Shown here piece by piece: positions 54,691 through 63,921 of a stretch of DNA of 64,000 nt; the first letter of the stretch is position 1, and each line of letters opens with the position of its first letter. The position numbers and the translations under genes are program-made. The notes under the pieces were generated by a model. The model did not search any database. It saw only the letters and a program-made list of their open reading frames with translations, and had not been told where the DNA came from. Location of the stretch: NCBI RefSeq assembly GCF_000022565.1, contig NC_012483.1, positions 310,001-374,000 of the forward strand, read 5' to 3'. This stretch comes from Acidobacterium capsulatum ATCC 51196 (lineage in GTDB: Bacteria > Acidobacteriota > Terriglobia > Terriglobales > Acidobacteriaceae).

Positions 54691-54906
54691 TTGGAAAGCG
54701 CCCAGACGAATCTGCCAATCTGCAAGTTCTGCAAGTCCGCTGACGTTTTTAGAATCTCTCGACGCGGGCTTCTCCAGACCAGTGTGTTTACACTCTTGGG
54801 ATACTACCCTTGGGAATGTCCTCACTGTCGCAAAGTCTCCCTGCTGCGTCGTCGTGGCAGTCAGGGGAAAAAGTACCGGCCACGCGGTTCTTCCTCAAAG
54901 AAATAG
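54691..54906 (+). CDS. Small zinc-ribbon protein
   Basis: A 71-residue basic protein. Two CxxC knuckles, CKFCKSADVFRISRRG and ECPHCRKVSLLRRR, are separated by about 28 residues and should bind one zinc. The tail is very basic (RRRGSQGKKYRPRGSSSKK), compatible with nucleic-acid contact. Translation would start at TTG 54691, with no strong ribosome site, so the start is uncertain. A 20-bp hairpin terminator follows 22 bases after the stop, which supports a real transcript. Confidence 0.6.
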   Translation: MESAQTNLPICKFCKSADVFRISRRGLLQTSVFTLLGYYPWECPHCRKVSLLRRRGSQGKKYRPRGSSSKK

Positions 54907-54928
54907 CTACGATTCCTTTCGCGTCATG

Positions 54929-54974
54929 GCAATAAAGAGGGGAGAGATTCTAGGATCTCTCCCCTCTTTATTGC
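54929..54974. terminator. Bidirectional terminator with a 20-bp perfect stem
   Basis: Arms 54929-54948 and 54955-54974 are exact inverted complements (GCAATAAAGAGGGGAGAGAT) around a 6-base loop. The A/T-rich outer part supplies T runs on both strands, serving the converging zinc-ribbon and WXXGXW genes. Confidence 0.9.
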
Positions 54975-54987
54975 TTTCAAAGGCAGT

Positions 54988-55284
54988 TTAGCGATAGCGC
55001 CAGTGTCCTTCCACCCAGAACCAGCCGCGGTGCCGATGAGTCCAATGCCCCGGAACCCAAACCGCATGCGGACGCGGTGGTCTCGCCCAGTAGCCGTGAA
55101 CCCACACGTAGTGCTCCCCATTCCATCGCTGGTAGCCCTCAATCCACACATAGTGCCGTCCCGGGGGCGGCGGACGCCGTTCCACCACGCGCGGGGGCGG
55201 TCCAATGCGCACAAAAACCTGTCCATAGGCCATACCCGTGCTCAACATCGCAGCAGCTACAGCTGTCATCAAAAGTTTTTTCAT
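54988..55284 (-). CDS. Exported YXWXGXW/WXXGXW-repeat protein
   Basis: A 98-residue protein with a signal peptide (KKLLMTAVAAAMLSTGMAYG). The mature part carries repeated aromatic units: HYVWIEGYQRWNG, HYVWVHGYWARPP, HAVWVPGHWTHRH and WFWVEGHWRYR, each about 15 residues. Such repeats occur in small envelope proteins of Gram-negative bacteria; function is unknown. A Pro/Arg-rich linker precedes them. Confidence 0.85.
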   Translation of the reverse strand: MKKLLMTAVAAAMLSTGMAYGQVFVRIGPPPRVVERRPPPPGRHYVWIEGYQRWNGEHYVWVHGYWARPPRPHAVWVPGHWTHRHRGWFWVEGHWRYR

Positions 55285-55416
55285 TTGTGCCTACACCTCC
55301 TGATTTGCAGGCAATCTGTTCGCAGATATTTCCTGCCAGATTGCCGCCAACAGCAGCATTGAGCTGCGGTTACAGGTCATAGACCCGATCTTGCGGGCCG
55401 GAGTTGTGGCTACGTT

Positions 55417-56019
55417 TCAAGTTTTCCTGAGAGCAAAGGCCACCAGGGTCGGCCCAGCTTGATGGCTTCTTGATTCTGCTTCCCGGGTCAGTGTCTCTTC
55501 CATGGCTCCGGCATGCTCCAGTGACACCGCGCATCGGGCCACTTCGTCTTCCGGCGCGCCCACAAAGCACAACTCGCACACTGCAAGCCCATCAGCGCTT
55601 TCTACAGGAGGCCCAAAGGTACGGCAGGTCATCGGCCGAGCCACGTACAGGTCGCAGAGTCCCGTTTCCGGGTCCAGCACCGGGCATACTTCGTCATTGG
55701 CATATTCGGCGAAGCGCTCTTCAAAGCCCTCATCCTCTTCCGCCAGAACGCCTGTCTCCACGTCTCCAGGAAAATCTTCCGCGATCCGTTCCAGCGATCT
55801 CCGCACCCGCTCGCGCACCGCCCCGGCTCGTTCGGTATCCACCTCTGCCAGCGCCGTCAATCCATGCCGCAATCTCTCCGCATCCAGTTGCGAAATCGCA
55901 AAGACGCCCACGCAACATTGCGTGCATCCCGGTCTGCAAGCCAGCCAGTCGCCAGACTTTTGCGCGGCCTCAGCCGTCGCCGCATCCACAATCTGAAGCA
56001 GTTCCGCATCCGATCCCAT
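55417..56019 (-). CDS. YkgJ-family cysteine-cluster protein
   Basis: About 200 residues. The family fingerprint of metal- or cluster-binding cysteines is visible as ACRPGCTQCCVGVF near the start and CPVLDPETGLCDLYVARPMT, then CRTFGPP and CELCF, later. YkgJ (UPF0153) proteins are thought to bind zinc or an Fe-S cluster; their role is not established. The start at ATG 56019 is chosen by alignment of the Cys-rich part to the usual distance from the N-terminus; 56043 is also possible. Confidence 0.85.
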   Translation of the reverse strand: MGSDAELLQIVDAATAEAAQKSGDWLACRPGCTQCCVGVFAISQLDAERLRHGLTALAEVDTERAGAVRERVRRSLERIAEDFPGDVETGVLAEEDEGFEERFAEYANDEVCPVLDPETGLCDLYVARPMTCRTFGPPVESADGLAVCELCFVGAPEDEVARCAVSLEHAGAMEETLTREAESRSHQAGPTLVAFALRKT

Positions 56020-56131
56020 GACGGCAGCATAGCGGTTTCGCATACATTCCGCTCAGGCCGGTTGCCAACCGCCGCGCGGCCCGATAGCTTAGAGTGTTTC
56101 GCGAAATGCGATCTGCGAGAGAGGATCATCC

Positions 56132-57442
56132 ATGGCAGAACAGGCACTTCCATATCAATCCGGCTTTGGCAATGAGTTCGCAACCGAGGCTGTCTCCGGA
56201 GCATTGCCCGCCGGGCAGAATGCCCCACAAAAAACCGCCTTCGGCCTCTACACCGAACAGTTGAGCGGCACGCCGTTTACCGCGCCGCGCGTCACCAACC
56301 GGCGCACGTGGACCTACCGCGTTCGCCCGTCCGTCACCCACAAGCCCTTTGAAGAGATTCCCTCCGGCCTCATCCGCACCGGCCCGTTCCATGAGGTGCC
56401 CACCTCGCCCAATCAGTTGCGCTGGAACCCGCTGCCGATCCCCGAAGAGAAGACCGACTTCGTAGACGGGCTCGTCACCATTGGCGGCGGCGGCGACCCG
56501 GCCATGCAGACCGGGGTCGCCATTCACATCTATGCAGCCAACGCAAGCATGCAGGGCCGCTTCTTTTACTCCGCGGATGGCGAGCTGCTCATGGTGCCTC
56601 AACTTGGCGCGCTTCGCCTGCACACCGAGCTTGGCATCCTTGAGGTCGCTCCCGGAGAGATCGCCGTCATTCCGCGCGGCATCAAATTCCGCGTCGAGCT
56701 CAAAGACAAAGCCGCGCGCGGTTACGTCTGCGAGAACTACGGACTCAGCTTCCGCCTGCCGGATCTCGGCCCCATCGGCGCCAATGGCCTTGCCAACCCA
56801 CGCGATTTTCTCGCGCCTGTTGCGGCCTTTGAAGATGTCGATGGCGACTTTCGCATCATCGGCAAATTTCTCGGCCGCCTCTGGTCGGCCCCCATCGATC
56901 ACTCTCCGCTCGATGTGGTGGCCTGGCACGGCAACTATGCGCCCTACAAGTACGACCTCAAGCTCTTCAACTGCATCAATTCGGTCAGCTTCGACCATCC
57001 TGACCCATCCATTTACACCGTGCTCACCGCGCCTTCCGCCGTGCATGGCACTGCCAACTGCGACTTCGTCATCTTTCCGCCGCGCTGGATGGTCGCCGAG
57101 CACACATTCCGCCCGCCGTGGTTCCATCGCAATATGATGAACGAATTCATGGGCCTCATCTTCGGCCAGTACGACGCCAAGGCCGAGGGCTTTGTCCCCG
57201 GCGGAGCCAGCCTGCACAATTGCATGAGCGGCCATGGTCCCGATGCCGAAACCTGGGAGCGCGCCACCAGCGCAGACCTCAAGCCGCATTACCTGGCAGA
57301 CACGCTGGCCTTCATGTTTGAGACCCAGCTCGTCGTGCGGCCCACGCAGTTCGCGCTCGAAACGCGCATCCTGCAGCACGAGTACTACGAGTGCTGGCAG
57401 GGATTGAAAAATAACTTCCGCAACGCCATAAAAGGGAAGTAG
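56132..57442 (+). CDS. hmgA: Homogentisate 1,2-dioxygenase
   Basis: Iron dioxygenase that opens the ring of homogentisate to maleylacetoacetate in tyrosine and phenylalanine breakdown. The 436-residue sequence has the family opening [19 protein letters not shown], the cupin core, and the iron-site region: [20 protein letters not shown] with [13 protein letters not shown], then [26 protein letters not shown] precedes the ATG. First gene of a three-gene operon with an unknown gene and fahA. Confidence 0.96.
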   Translation: MAEQALPYQSGFGNEFATEAVSGALPAGQNAPQKTAFGLYTEQLSGTPFTAPRVTNRRTWTYRVRPSVTHKPFEEIPSGLIRTGPFHEVPTSPNQLRWNPLPIPEEKTDFVDGLVTIGGGGDPAMQTGVAIHIYAANASMQGRFFYSADGELLMVPQLGALRLHTELGILEVAPGEIAVIPRGIKFRVELKDKAARGYVCENYGLSFRLPDLGPIGANGLANPRDFLAPVAAFEDVDGDFRIIGKFLGRLWSAPIDHSPLDVVAWHGNYAPYKYDLKLFNCINSVSFDHPDPSIYTVLTAPSAVHGTANCDFVIFPPRWMVAEHTFRPPWFHRNMMNEFMGLIFGQYDAKAEGFVPGGASLHNCMSGHGPDAETWERATSADLKPHYLADTLAFMFETQLVVRPTQFALETRILQHEYYECWQGLKNNFRNAIKGK

Positions 57443-57451
57443 AGGACCTGA

Positions 57452-58345
57452 TTGAGAAACGCCGTGCAAGTGCTGATGTCTCATGCTGTCGATTACGCGG
57501 GCCTGTTTCCGCCTGCCGCTCTATCCATGCAGGAGGCCGTGCGCAATTATGCGCAGTATGCGCGCGGCGCCGATGCATGGATGCTCGGCCGCTTCATCCT
57601 GCCGGCCACGCGCCTGCCTGAATTTGCAACCGCACTCGAAGCAAATTGTTGTGCCGAGCGCGAACGCCCCTGGATGCTCTCGCTGCTCGCCTCCGCGGAC
57701 CGCGAAGCCGATATCGCCGCCATGCAAAACTTCACCAGCGGCCTGGCCTTCCTCGATGCCCTGGAGCTGCGCGCCGATTCCGCGCAGCAAGCCGCCCAGC
57801 AAGTGGAAGACACGCTGTCTGCCTATCCCACACAAATCACCCGCTTCGTGGAATGCTCCGCAGAAGCTCTGCCGCACATATTGCCGGTATTGCATAAGCA
57901 CAAGGCGCACGCCAAAATCCGCACCGGCGGCGTCACTGCGGAAGCGATCCCCGGCATCGAAGCGGTTGCGGATTTCCTTCTCGCCTGCGCACAGGCCGGC
58001 GTCGCCTGCAAGGCCACCGCAGGGCTGCACCATGCCTTGCGCGGTGAATACCCGCTCACTTACGAGCCTGGTGCGCCAACAGCTGTCATGCACGGCTTTC
58101 TGAATGTGTTGGCGGCATCATTGCTGGCACAGGCTCAGGCGTCTCGCGAAGAGCTTCTGATGGCTCTCGCCAGCACCAGCGCCGCGGAGTTCACCTGGAC
58201 GCCGGCTACCTTCCGCTGGCGCGAACATCGCTTCACCCATTCGCAAATTGAAGCAGCGCGGCAGCACGGCCTCATCAGCTTTGGCTCCTGCTCATTCACC
58301 GAGCCTGTCGAGACTCTCGCCCAGGCCATGAAGGAGACCGCATGA
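57452..58345 (+). CDS. Conserved hypothetical protein inside the homogentisate operon
   Basis: A 297-residue protein, TTG start at 57452 with AGAGGA five bases upstream. The opening VLMSHAVDYAGLFPPAALSM is followed by an alternating helix/strand pattern like a TIM barrel: LAFLDALELRAD, HAKIRTGGVTAEAIPGIEAV, ADFLLACAQAGVACKATAGL and HHALRGEYPLT. The Lys, Arg and double His in these strands could form an active site. It lies between hmgA and fahA, overlapping fahA by 4 bases, so it is almost certainly part of this pathway. No maleylacetoacetate isomerase gene is present in the window, so replacing that step is one hypothesis. Confidence 0.75.
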   Translation: MRNAVQVLMSHAVDYAGLFPPAALSMQEAVRNYAQYARGADAWMLGRFILPATRLPEFATALEANCCAERERPWMLSLLASADREADIAAMQNFTSGLAFLDALELRADSAQQAAQQVEDTLSAYPTQITRFVECSAEALPHILPVLHKHKAHAKIRTGGVTAEAIPGIEAVADFLLACAQAGVACKATAGLHHALRGEYPLTYEPGAPTAVMHGFLNVLAASLLAQAQASREELLMALASTSAAEFTWTPATFRWREHRFTHSQIEAARQHGLISFGSCSFTEPVETLAQAMKETA

Positions 58346-59616
58346 GCGAGTTACGCAGTTGGATCGCTGAAGCCAATGATCCAGCCACTGATTTCCCGCT
58401 GGAGAATCTGCCCTTTGGTGTCTTTCGTCGCCATGGTAAGCCGCACATCGGCATGGCCATTGGCGACAGCATTCTCGATCTGCATGCGTGCCTCGATCTC
58501 GGTTATCTTGATCAGCTTTCGCGGCCCATCCGCGACGCTTGCCGACAACCCACACTCAACGCACTCATGACGCTCGGCCGCACCGCTGCGCATGCGGTGC
58601 GAGAGGCTGCAGCTATCCTGCTCAGTGAGCACAGCAAAGTTCGCGATGAACGTCTTCTGGTCCCGCAAGCCACGGCAGAAATGCTGTTGCCCGCGCGCAT
58701 CGGCGATTACACCGACTTCTACGCGTCCATCTATCATGCAACGAATGTAGGCCGCCTCTTCCGCCCCGACAATCCTCTGCTGCCCAATTACAAGTACGTT
58801 CCCATCGGCTACCACGGCCGAGCTTCCTCACTGCTGGTCAGCGAAGCCGAAGTTCGCCGGCCTCACGGCCAAACCAAAGCTCCCGATGCCGCCGCGCCCA
58901 CCTTCGGCCCGAGCCGTCTGCTCGACTATGAGTTAGAGATGGGCTTCTTTGTCGGTCGCGGCAACGCACGCGGCGAGGCCATCCCCATTTCTGAGGCAGA
59001 AGACCACCTCTTCGGTCTCTGCCTCGTCAACGACTGGTCCGCGCGTGACATGCAAGCCTGGGAGTACCAGCCCCTCGGCCCATTTCTCGCGAAGAACTTC
59101 GCCACCACGCTCTCGCCCTGGATCGTCACCCTCGATGCGCTGGAGCCCTTTCGTATTCCGGCGCTCGCGCGCTCTGAGGGCGATCCCGTTCCGCTTCCAT
59201 ATCTCAACGATCCCCGGGACCAGGCGCAGGGCGGCTTTGATATTCAGTTGGAAGTCTCCATCCTCACCGGGCAGATGCGCGCCGCGCAGGAAGCGCCCGC
59301 CGTCGTCAGCCGGGGCAATCTGAAGTATTTGTACTGGACACTGGCACAAATGCTCACCCATCACGCCAGCAACGGTTGTCCGCTCGAACCGGGCGACCTG
59401 ATGGCTTCTGGAACCGTGAGCGGCCCCGAAGCAGGTTCATTCGGCTGTCTGCTCGAAATCACTCAGCGCGGCGCCCACCCCCTCACTCTCCCTAACGGAG
59501 AGCAGCGCAAATTCCTTCAGGATGGCGATGAGGTCATCTTCAGAGGATGGTGCGAAAAGCCCGGCCACCGCCGCATCGGATTCGGCGAGTGCCGAGGCCG
59601 CGTCCTTCCCGGGTAA
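58342..59616 (+). CDS. fahA: Fumarylacetoacetase
   Basis: Hydrolyses fumarylacetoacetate to fumarate and acetoacetate, the last step of tyrosine catabolism. The 424 residues show the FAH motifs: IGDYTDFYASIYHATNVGRL (catalytic His and metal Asp), YKYVPIGYHGRASSLLVS, LLDYELEMGFFVGRGNA, CLVNDWSARDMQAWEYQPLG and GDEVIFRGWCEK. Its ATG overlaps the upstream stop, indicating translational coupling. Confidence 0.96.
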   Translation: MSELRSWIAEANDPATDFPLENLPFGVFRRHGKPHIGMAIGDSILDLHACLDLGYLDQLSRPIRDACRQPTLNALMTLGRTAAHAVREAAAILLSEHSKVRDERLLVPQATAEMLLPARIGDYTDFYASIYHATNVGRLFRPDNPLLPNYKYVPIGYHGRASSLLVSEAEVRRPHGQTKAPDAAAPTFGPSRLLDYELEMGFFVGRGNARGEAIPISEAEDHLFGLCLVNDWSARDMQAWEYQPLGPFLAKNFATTLSPWIVTLDALEPFRIPALARSEGDPVPLPYLNDPRDQAQGGFDIQLEVSILTGQMRAAQEAPAVVSRGNLKYLYWTLAQMLTHHASNGCPLEPGDLMASGTVSGPEAGSFGCLLEITQRGAHPLTLPNGEQRKFLQDGDEVIFRGWCEKPGHRRIGFGECRGRVLPG

Positions 59617-59630
59617 TCGGCCGCCGCTTT

Positions 59631-59676
59631 CTGCCGCACGCGGAACCGCTATCGCTTCCGCGTGCTGGCAGAAGGT
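59631..59676. other. Hairpin between converging fahA and LacI-type genes
   Basis: CTGCC-GCACGCGGAA and TTCCGCGTGC-TGGCAG form a 15-bp stem with a single bulge and a 10-base loop. No T run follows on either side, so intrinsic termination is doubtful. It overlaps the stop codon of the LacI-family gene. Confidence 0.45.
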
Positions 59677-60728
59677 GGAGGCAGCGTCGATTCGCGAATA
59701 ATCAACTCCGGCACAATCGGCACCTCGGGCGGCAGTTCTTTTTCGCCGCGAATCTTCGCCAGAAGCAGTCGAGCGGCCATATAACCCATCTGCCGCAGCG
59801 GCTGGCGAATCGTCGTCAGGCTCGGGTTGTAGTACGCGGCGGCCTCAAAGTCATCAAAGCCTACCACTGACACATCCTCCGGCACGCGCAATCCATGGTT
59901 GCGCAGCGCACGAATCGACCCCACCGCGGCAAGATCGTTAAAGGCGATGATGGCTGTGAACTTGCGCGTTCTCTGCAGCAATTCATTCGTAATAGGGAAG
60001 CCCAGCTCCGGCGTCGAAGTCGTATTCTCCACCTGCATCGTCAGCTCCGGCAAAACTTCAATGCCTAACTCGCGGCTTACCGCCATCAGGCTGTTCCAGC
60101 GGTCTTCCGCGTCTGAGCTGCTCGGCCGCCCACGCATAAAGGCGATGCGCCGATGCCCGAGTTGGTGCAGATGCCGCAGCGAAAGCTCCGCCGCGCGACG
60201 GTGATCCAGCACGATATTCGTCACCCCGGGAATATTCCGGTGACCCGGTACCGCAATCGCTGGCAGCGGCAGGCTGTGCTGCAGCGCCGTGTCGATCACC
60301 AGAAAGCCCTCGACTGAGCGGTCCATCAGCAGCCTCGGATACTCTTCGATCAAATCCGCTTTGCGCCGATGGCTGGCCGTCAGATAGAAGTAGCCTTCCT
60401 CCATCAGAATCTCTTCCATGCCGTCCAGAATGTGCACCGAATATCCGTCGCTCAGCTCCGGCACCAGCACGCCGATCAGAAAACTTCGCTGCCCGCGCAG
60501 TGACCGCGCATAAAAACTGGGCCGGTAATCGAACTTCTTCGCCGCTGCCACCACGCGGTCGCGCGTCTCCTGCGGAATCGAGCGCACCCCCGGCGCGTTG
60601 TTCAGCACCAGCGAAATGGTGGCAGGCGAGAGGTCGAGATATTCGCCGAGTGTCCGAAGGCTGATGGGCTTATTCGGTACCTCACTCTGCAAGGAGGACG
60701 GATTGGCGGACTTCTTGGGTCGAGGCAT
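59649..60728 (-). CDS. LacI-family transcriptional regulator
   Basis: A 359-residue repressor-type protein. After a polar extension of about 20 residues comes the LacI HTH, SLRTLGEYLDLSPATISLVL with NNAPGVRSIPQETRDRVVAA. The periplasmic-binding-protein-like effector domain follows from FLIGVLVPELSDGYSVHILD; HLHQLGHRRIAFMRGRPSSS and EDVSVVGFDDFEAAAYYNPS, LTTIRQP are typical. The ligand is probably a sugar. It converges with the homogentisate operon and no sugar genes adjoin, so targets are unknown. Confidence 0.92.
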   Translation of the reverse strand: MPRPKKSANPSSLQSEVPNKPISLRTLGEYLDLSPATISLVLNNAPGVRSIPQETRDRVVAAAKKFDYRPSFYARSLRGQRSFLIGVLVPELSDGYSVHILDGMEEILMEEGYFYLTASHRRKADLIEEYPRLLMDRSVEGFLVIDTALQHSLPLPAIAVPGHRNIPGVTNIVLDHRRAAELSLRHLHQLGHRRIAFMRGRPSSSDAEDRWNSLMAVSRELGIEVLPELTMQVENTTSTPELGFPITNELLQRTRKFTAIIAFNDLAAVGSIRALRNHGLRVPEDVSVVGFDDFEAAAYYNPSLTTIRQPLRQMGYMAARLLLAKIRGEKELPPEVPIVPELIIRESTLPPPSASTRKR

Positions 60729-60916
60729 GATTCAGTCCGCAGTTTCTGCCATCTCTCCGGCAAAGAGCAACTCAAAAATCAATCCGGTCATGCACCTTCG
60801 CTTTTCCCGCTTTGCCAATTTCTGCTGTAATTCGCCGATTCTCGACCGATGCCTCACGCATTTGCCCTTAGGATGGAGTTAATCTCTGCGCCTCGTCAGC
60901 GCTCTGGAGTCTCGAT

Positions 60917-62170
60917 TTGCCTTTGAAAGTTGCTTTGCTTGGTTTTGGAACCGTTGGCGCTTCTGTGGCGCGCATTCTCAATGAGCGTGCTTCGGCAGAC
61001 CTTACCCTGACGCATGTCTTCAATCGCAATGTGAGCCGCAAGCGTGTGGACTGGCTGCCAGGCGTCACCTGGACCGAAGACCCCGAGCAGATTTTTGCCT
61101 CGGAGGCCGACATCATCATGGAACTGGTCGGCGGTCTCGACCCCGCCGGAGCGTGGGTGCGCCGCGCGCTGTCCTCGGGCAAGTCGGTCGTCACGGCCAA
61201 TAAAAAGCTCATCGCCGCGCAGGGAATCGAACTCGAAGCTCTTGCCCGCCAGCATGGCGTGCATCTGCTCTACGGCGCGGCTGTCGCCGGAGGCATTCCT
61301 GTCATTCCCGGCCTCCTGTCCGGCCTCGCCGGCGATCGTGTCGTTCGGCTGGAGGGTATTCTCAACGGAACCTCCAACTTCATCCTCAGCCGCATGGAAG
61401 GGGGCGCGGAGTACGCCGACGAATTGGCCGAGGCCCAGCGTCGTGGCTATGCCGAGGCTGATCCCACAGAAGACGTGGATGGCTTCGACGCGCGCGCCAA
61501 GCTGGTGATCCTGTCGCGTCTCGCGCTCGGCGTAAACCTGTCTACAGAAGCCATTACCTGCCAAAGCATTCGCCAGGTTGGCGCCATCGACTTCGCCTAC
61601 GCCAAGGATCTCGGCTGCACCATCCGCCCCATTGCCCGGGCAGACGTGCGCGGCGGCGGCGTTCTCGCGCTCGTTGGCCCAATGCTGGTGCCTCTGAGTT
61701 CGCCGCTTGCCTGGTCACGCGGCACTGAGAATATGGTGCTGCTCACCGGTCATTACGGTGGCGATGTTGTTTTCTCTGGCCACGGAGCCGGCGGCAATCC
61801 TACCGCCGTGGCGGTAGTCTCTGATCTCGCGGCCATCTCCGCCGGCGCCGCGCGCCGCACTCCCGATGCCGCCTCAGCCAGCGTCACCGGCGAATTCGAA
61901 CTCCGCCACTATGTTCGCTTCGTCGTCAAAGACAAGCCCGGCATCGTCGCTGAAATCGCCGGAGCCATGGCCGCTCAGGGAATCAACATTGACTCGCTCT
62001 TCCAGCGTTCCGGCTTCGGCAAAGACCATCTGCCCTTCGTCGTCACCACGGAGCCATGCGTCAACTCGCGCCTCAAACTCGCCCTCAGCAAAATTGCTGG
62101 TGCGGGGTGGATGGCCGAACCGCCCCTCGATCTGCAGATCCTTGAGCCGGAACCCGCAGCCGTCCAGTAG
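60917..62170 (+). CDS. hom: Homoserine dehydrogenase with ACT domain
   Basis: Reduces aspartate semialdehyde to homoserine for threonine and methionine synthesis. TTG 60917 is the start (CTGGAGTC upstream); 417 residues. Motifs: LLGFGTVGASVARIL (NAD(P) binding), VVTANKKLIAAQG, GGIPVIPGLLSGLAGDRV, EGILNGTSNFILSRM and YAEADPTEDVDGFDARAKLV with the catalytic Asp/Lys. The C-terminal ACT domain (YVRFVVKDKPGIVAEIAGAM and INIDSLFQR) suggests feedback control by threonine. Not fused to aspartokinase. Confidence 0.95.
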   Translation: MPLKVALLGFGTVGASVARILNERASADLTLTHVFNRNVSRKRVDWLPGVTWTEDPEQIFASEADIIMELVGGLDPAGAWVRRALSSGKSVVTANKKLIAAQGIELEALARQHGVHLLYGAAVAGGIPVIPGLLSGLAGDRVVRLEGILNGTSNFILSRMEGGAEYADELAEAQRRGYAEADPTEDVDGFDARAKLVILSRLALGVNLSTEAITCQSIRQVGAIDFAYAKDLGCTIRPIARADVRGGGVLALVGPMLVPLSSPLAWSRGTENMVLLTGHYGGDVVFSGHGAGGNPTAVAVVSDLAAISAGAARRTPDAASASVTGEFELRHYVRFVVKDKPGIVAEIAGAMAAQGINIDSLFQRSGFGKDHLPFVVTTEPCVNSRLKLALSKIAGAGWMAEPPLDLQILEPEPAAVQ

Positions 62171-62382
62171 CCATTCAGACCAGCCCAGTCGTTCCGAGTC
62201 GCCAGCCCGGCCCCATAAAGCCCAGCGAAGATGCGTATCCTCCATCATCTGTGCTGGGCTTTTTTCTCCTGCAAATCTCTCTTCTCATCGAACCCCATCT
62301 ATCGGGAAATGCATCGCATCCTAAATAAGGGAAGAAAATCTCACGGCTGACTGGCAAGCCGCTCGTCACGAAAGGTTTCACC

Positions 62383-62862
62383 ATGAAATTTCATCGCAAT
62401 ATTCGTCTGCCGATCGCCTCGGCATGCGCTGTCCTCCTCTGCCTGCTCGTCCTGCCACTTGCGGCATCGGCGCAGGCATCCGTGGTAAAGACGCAGAAAG
62501 CGGGTGACTACACCGTGACCTTGCGCATTCTGCCCGCGGAATCCTTCACCGGCATGAATGCTCAAATGGTGCGTGACGGTGGAGACGAACCCGTCATGGA
62601 GGGTGGGCCTGCTTATCCCAACCATCACATGGTCGCTTTCATCAAGAAAGACGGAAAGCCCGTCGAGCACGCACGCGTCACCATCGAATATCGCTCGAAT
62701 CCCGGTGCGGAATGGACCAAGGTTCCAGTCGCGCGGATGCATGCAAAAGGGAAGGGACGCAAGTCCACGCACTTCGGCAACAACGTCACCTTGCAGGGCG
62801 GTAAGTATGAAGTTCGCGTCACCGTGAACGGCAGCACGGCACTCTTCAACGTACAGGTCTAG
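62383..62862 (+). CDS. Exported hypothetical protein with an Ig-like/YtkA-like core
   Basis: A 159-residue protein with signal peptide (LLCLLVLPLAASAQA). The mature part is beta-rich: TQKAGDYTVTLRILPAESFT, HHMVAFIKKDGKPVEHARVT, KSTHFGNNVTLQGGKYEVRV. This resembles FixH/YtkA-type periplasmic domains that have an Ig fold, but the match is by pattern only. The several Met and His residues (MVRDGG, NHHMVAF, RMHAKGKG) could bind metal. Monocistronic, between hom and the convergent aldo/keto reductase. Confidence 0.6.
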   Translation: MKFHRNIRLPIASACAVLLCLLVLPLAASAQASVVKTQKAGDYTVTLRILPAESFTGMNAQMVRDGGDEPVMEGGPAYPNHHMVAFIKKDGKPVEHARVTIEYRSNPGAEWTKVPVARMHAKGKGRKSTHFGNNVTLQGGKYEVRVTVNGSTALFNVQV

Positions 62863-62883
62863 CGCTCTCTCATCCGCAAATAA

Positions 62884-62920
62884 GGAGGAGGAGCGTCATC
62901 CGCCCCTCCTCTTTATTTGT
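62884..62920. terminator. Imperfect bidirectional hairpin
   Basis: AAGGAGGAGGAGCG near 62883 pairs imperfectly with CGCCCCTCCTCTTT near 62905; flanking AAATA and TTATTTG give A/T-rich tails. It separates two converging genes. Confidence 0.5.
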
Positions 62921-62934
62921 CTCTGAATGATCGA

Positions 62935-63921
62935 TCAGTAGGAATGCCCCAGGATCGGATGCGGCTCATACGGCTCTTCCAGTGCCTTGATCTCGCTCTC
63001 TTCCAAGTGGACGTCCAGCGCAGCCAATGCATCGTCGAGATGATGCATCTTGCTCGCGCCCACAATCGGAGCCGTCACGCCCGGCTTGCTCAGCATCCAT
63101 GCCAGCGCAATCTGCGCATTGCTTACGCCGCGCTTCCTGGCAATCTCCGTCACCCGATCCACCACGGTAAAGTCCGAATCGCGATAGTAAAGCCCGTGCG
63201 CATATTCATCCGTCTTGGCGCGCACCGTCTCGCCATGGTCCTTCTTCGAGCGATTGCCCATCAGAAATCCGCGCGCCAGCGGGCTCCAAGGAATCAGCCC
63301 GATCCCTTCCGCTTCGCACAACGGAATCATCTCCCGCTCTTCCTCGCGATACACCAGGTTGTAGTGGTTCTGCATCGTCACAAAGCGGGCCAGTCCCATC
63401 TGGTCGCTCACCTGCAGCATTCGTTGAAACTGCCACGCATACATGGAACTAGCGCCGATGTAGAGTGCCTTGCCTGCGCGCACCACATCGTTCAATGCCT
63501 CCATCGTCTCTTCAATCGGCGTGAACTTGTCAAAGCGATGAATCTGGTAAAGATCTACGTAATCGGTCTGCAAACGCCGCAAACTCTCATCAATCGCATG
63601 AAAAATATGCTTGCGTGAAAGACCCCGCTGATTCGGGTCATCGCCCATGGGATTGAAGACCTTCGTCGCAATCACCACCCGGTCCCGGTCAGAAGAGAAA
63701 TCCTTCAGCGCCCGGCCCAGAATCTCTTCGCTCACTCCCACCGAATACATATCGGCAGTATCAAAAAAGTTGATGCCCCGCTCCAGAGCATGCTGAATGA
63801 ATGGCCGGCTTGCTTCCTCCTCCAGCACCCATTCGCGCCACTTCTTTGACCCGTAGGTCATCGTGCCAAGACAAATGCGAGAGACCTTCAGGCCGGTCGA
63901 ACCAAGATTGACGTATTCCAT
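62935..63921 (-). CDS. Aldo/keto reductase
   Basis: NADPH-dependent oxidoreductase of 328 residues with a TIM-barrel fold, resembling YvqF/IolS or potassium-channel beta-subunit-like members. Catalytic tetrad: Asp and Tyr in FFDTADMYSVGVSEEILGRA, Lys in RVVIATKVFN and His in LYQIHRFDKFT. The cofactor end has APIVGASKMHHLDDALAALD. GGAGGT lies 5 bases before ATG 63921. The carbonyl substrate cannot be read from sequence. Confidence 0.93.
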   Translation of the reverse strand: MEYVNLGSTGLKVSRICLGTMTYGSKKWREWVLEEEASRPFIQHALERGINFFDTADMYSVGVSEEILGRALKDFSSDRDRVVIATKVFNPMGDDPNQRGLSRKHIFHAIDESLRRLQTDYVDLYQIHRFDKFTPIEETMEALNDVVRAGKALYIGASSMYAWQFQRMLQVSDQMGLARFVTMQNHYNLVYREEEREMIPLCEAEGIGLIPWSPLARGFLMGNRSKKDHGETVRAKTDEYAHGLYYRDSDFTVVDRVTEIARKRGVSNAQIALAWMLSKPGVTAPIVGASKMHHLDDALAALDVHLEESEIKALEEPYEPHPILGHSY

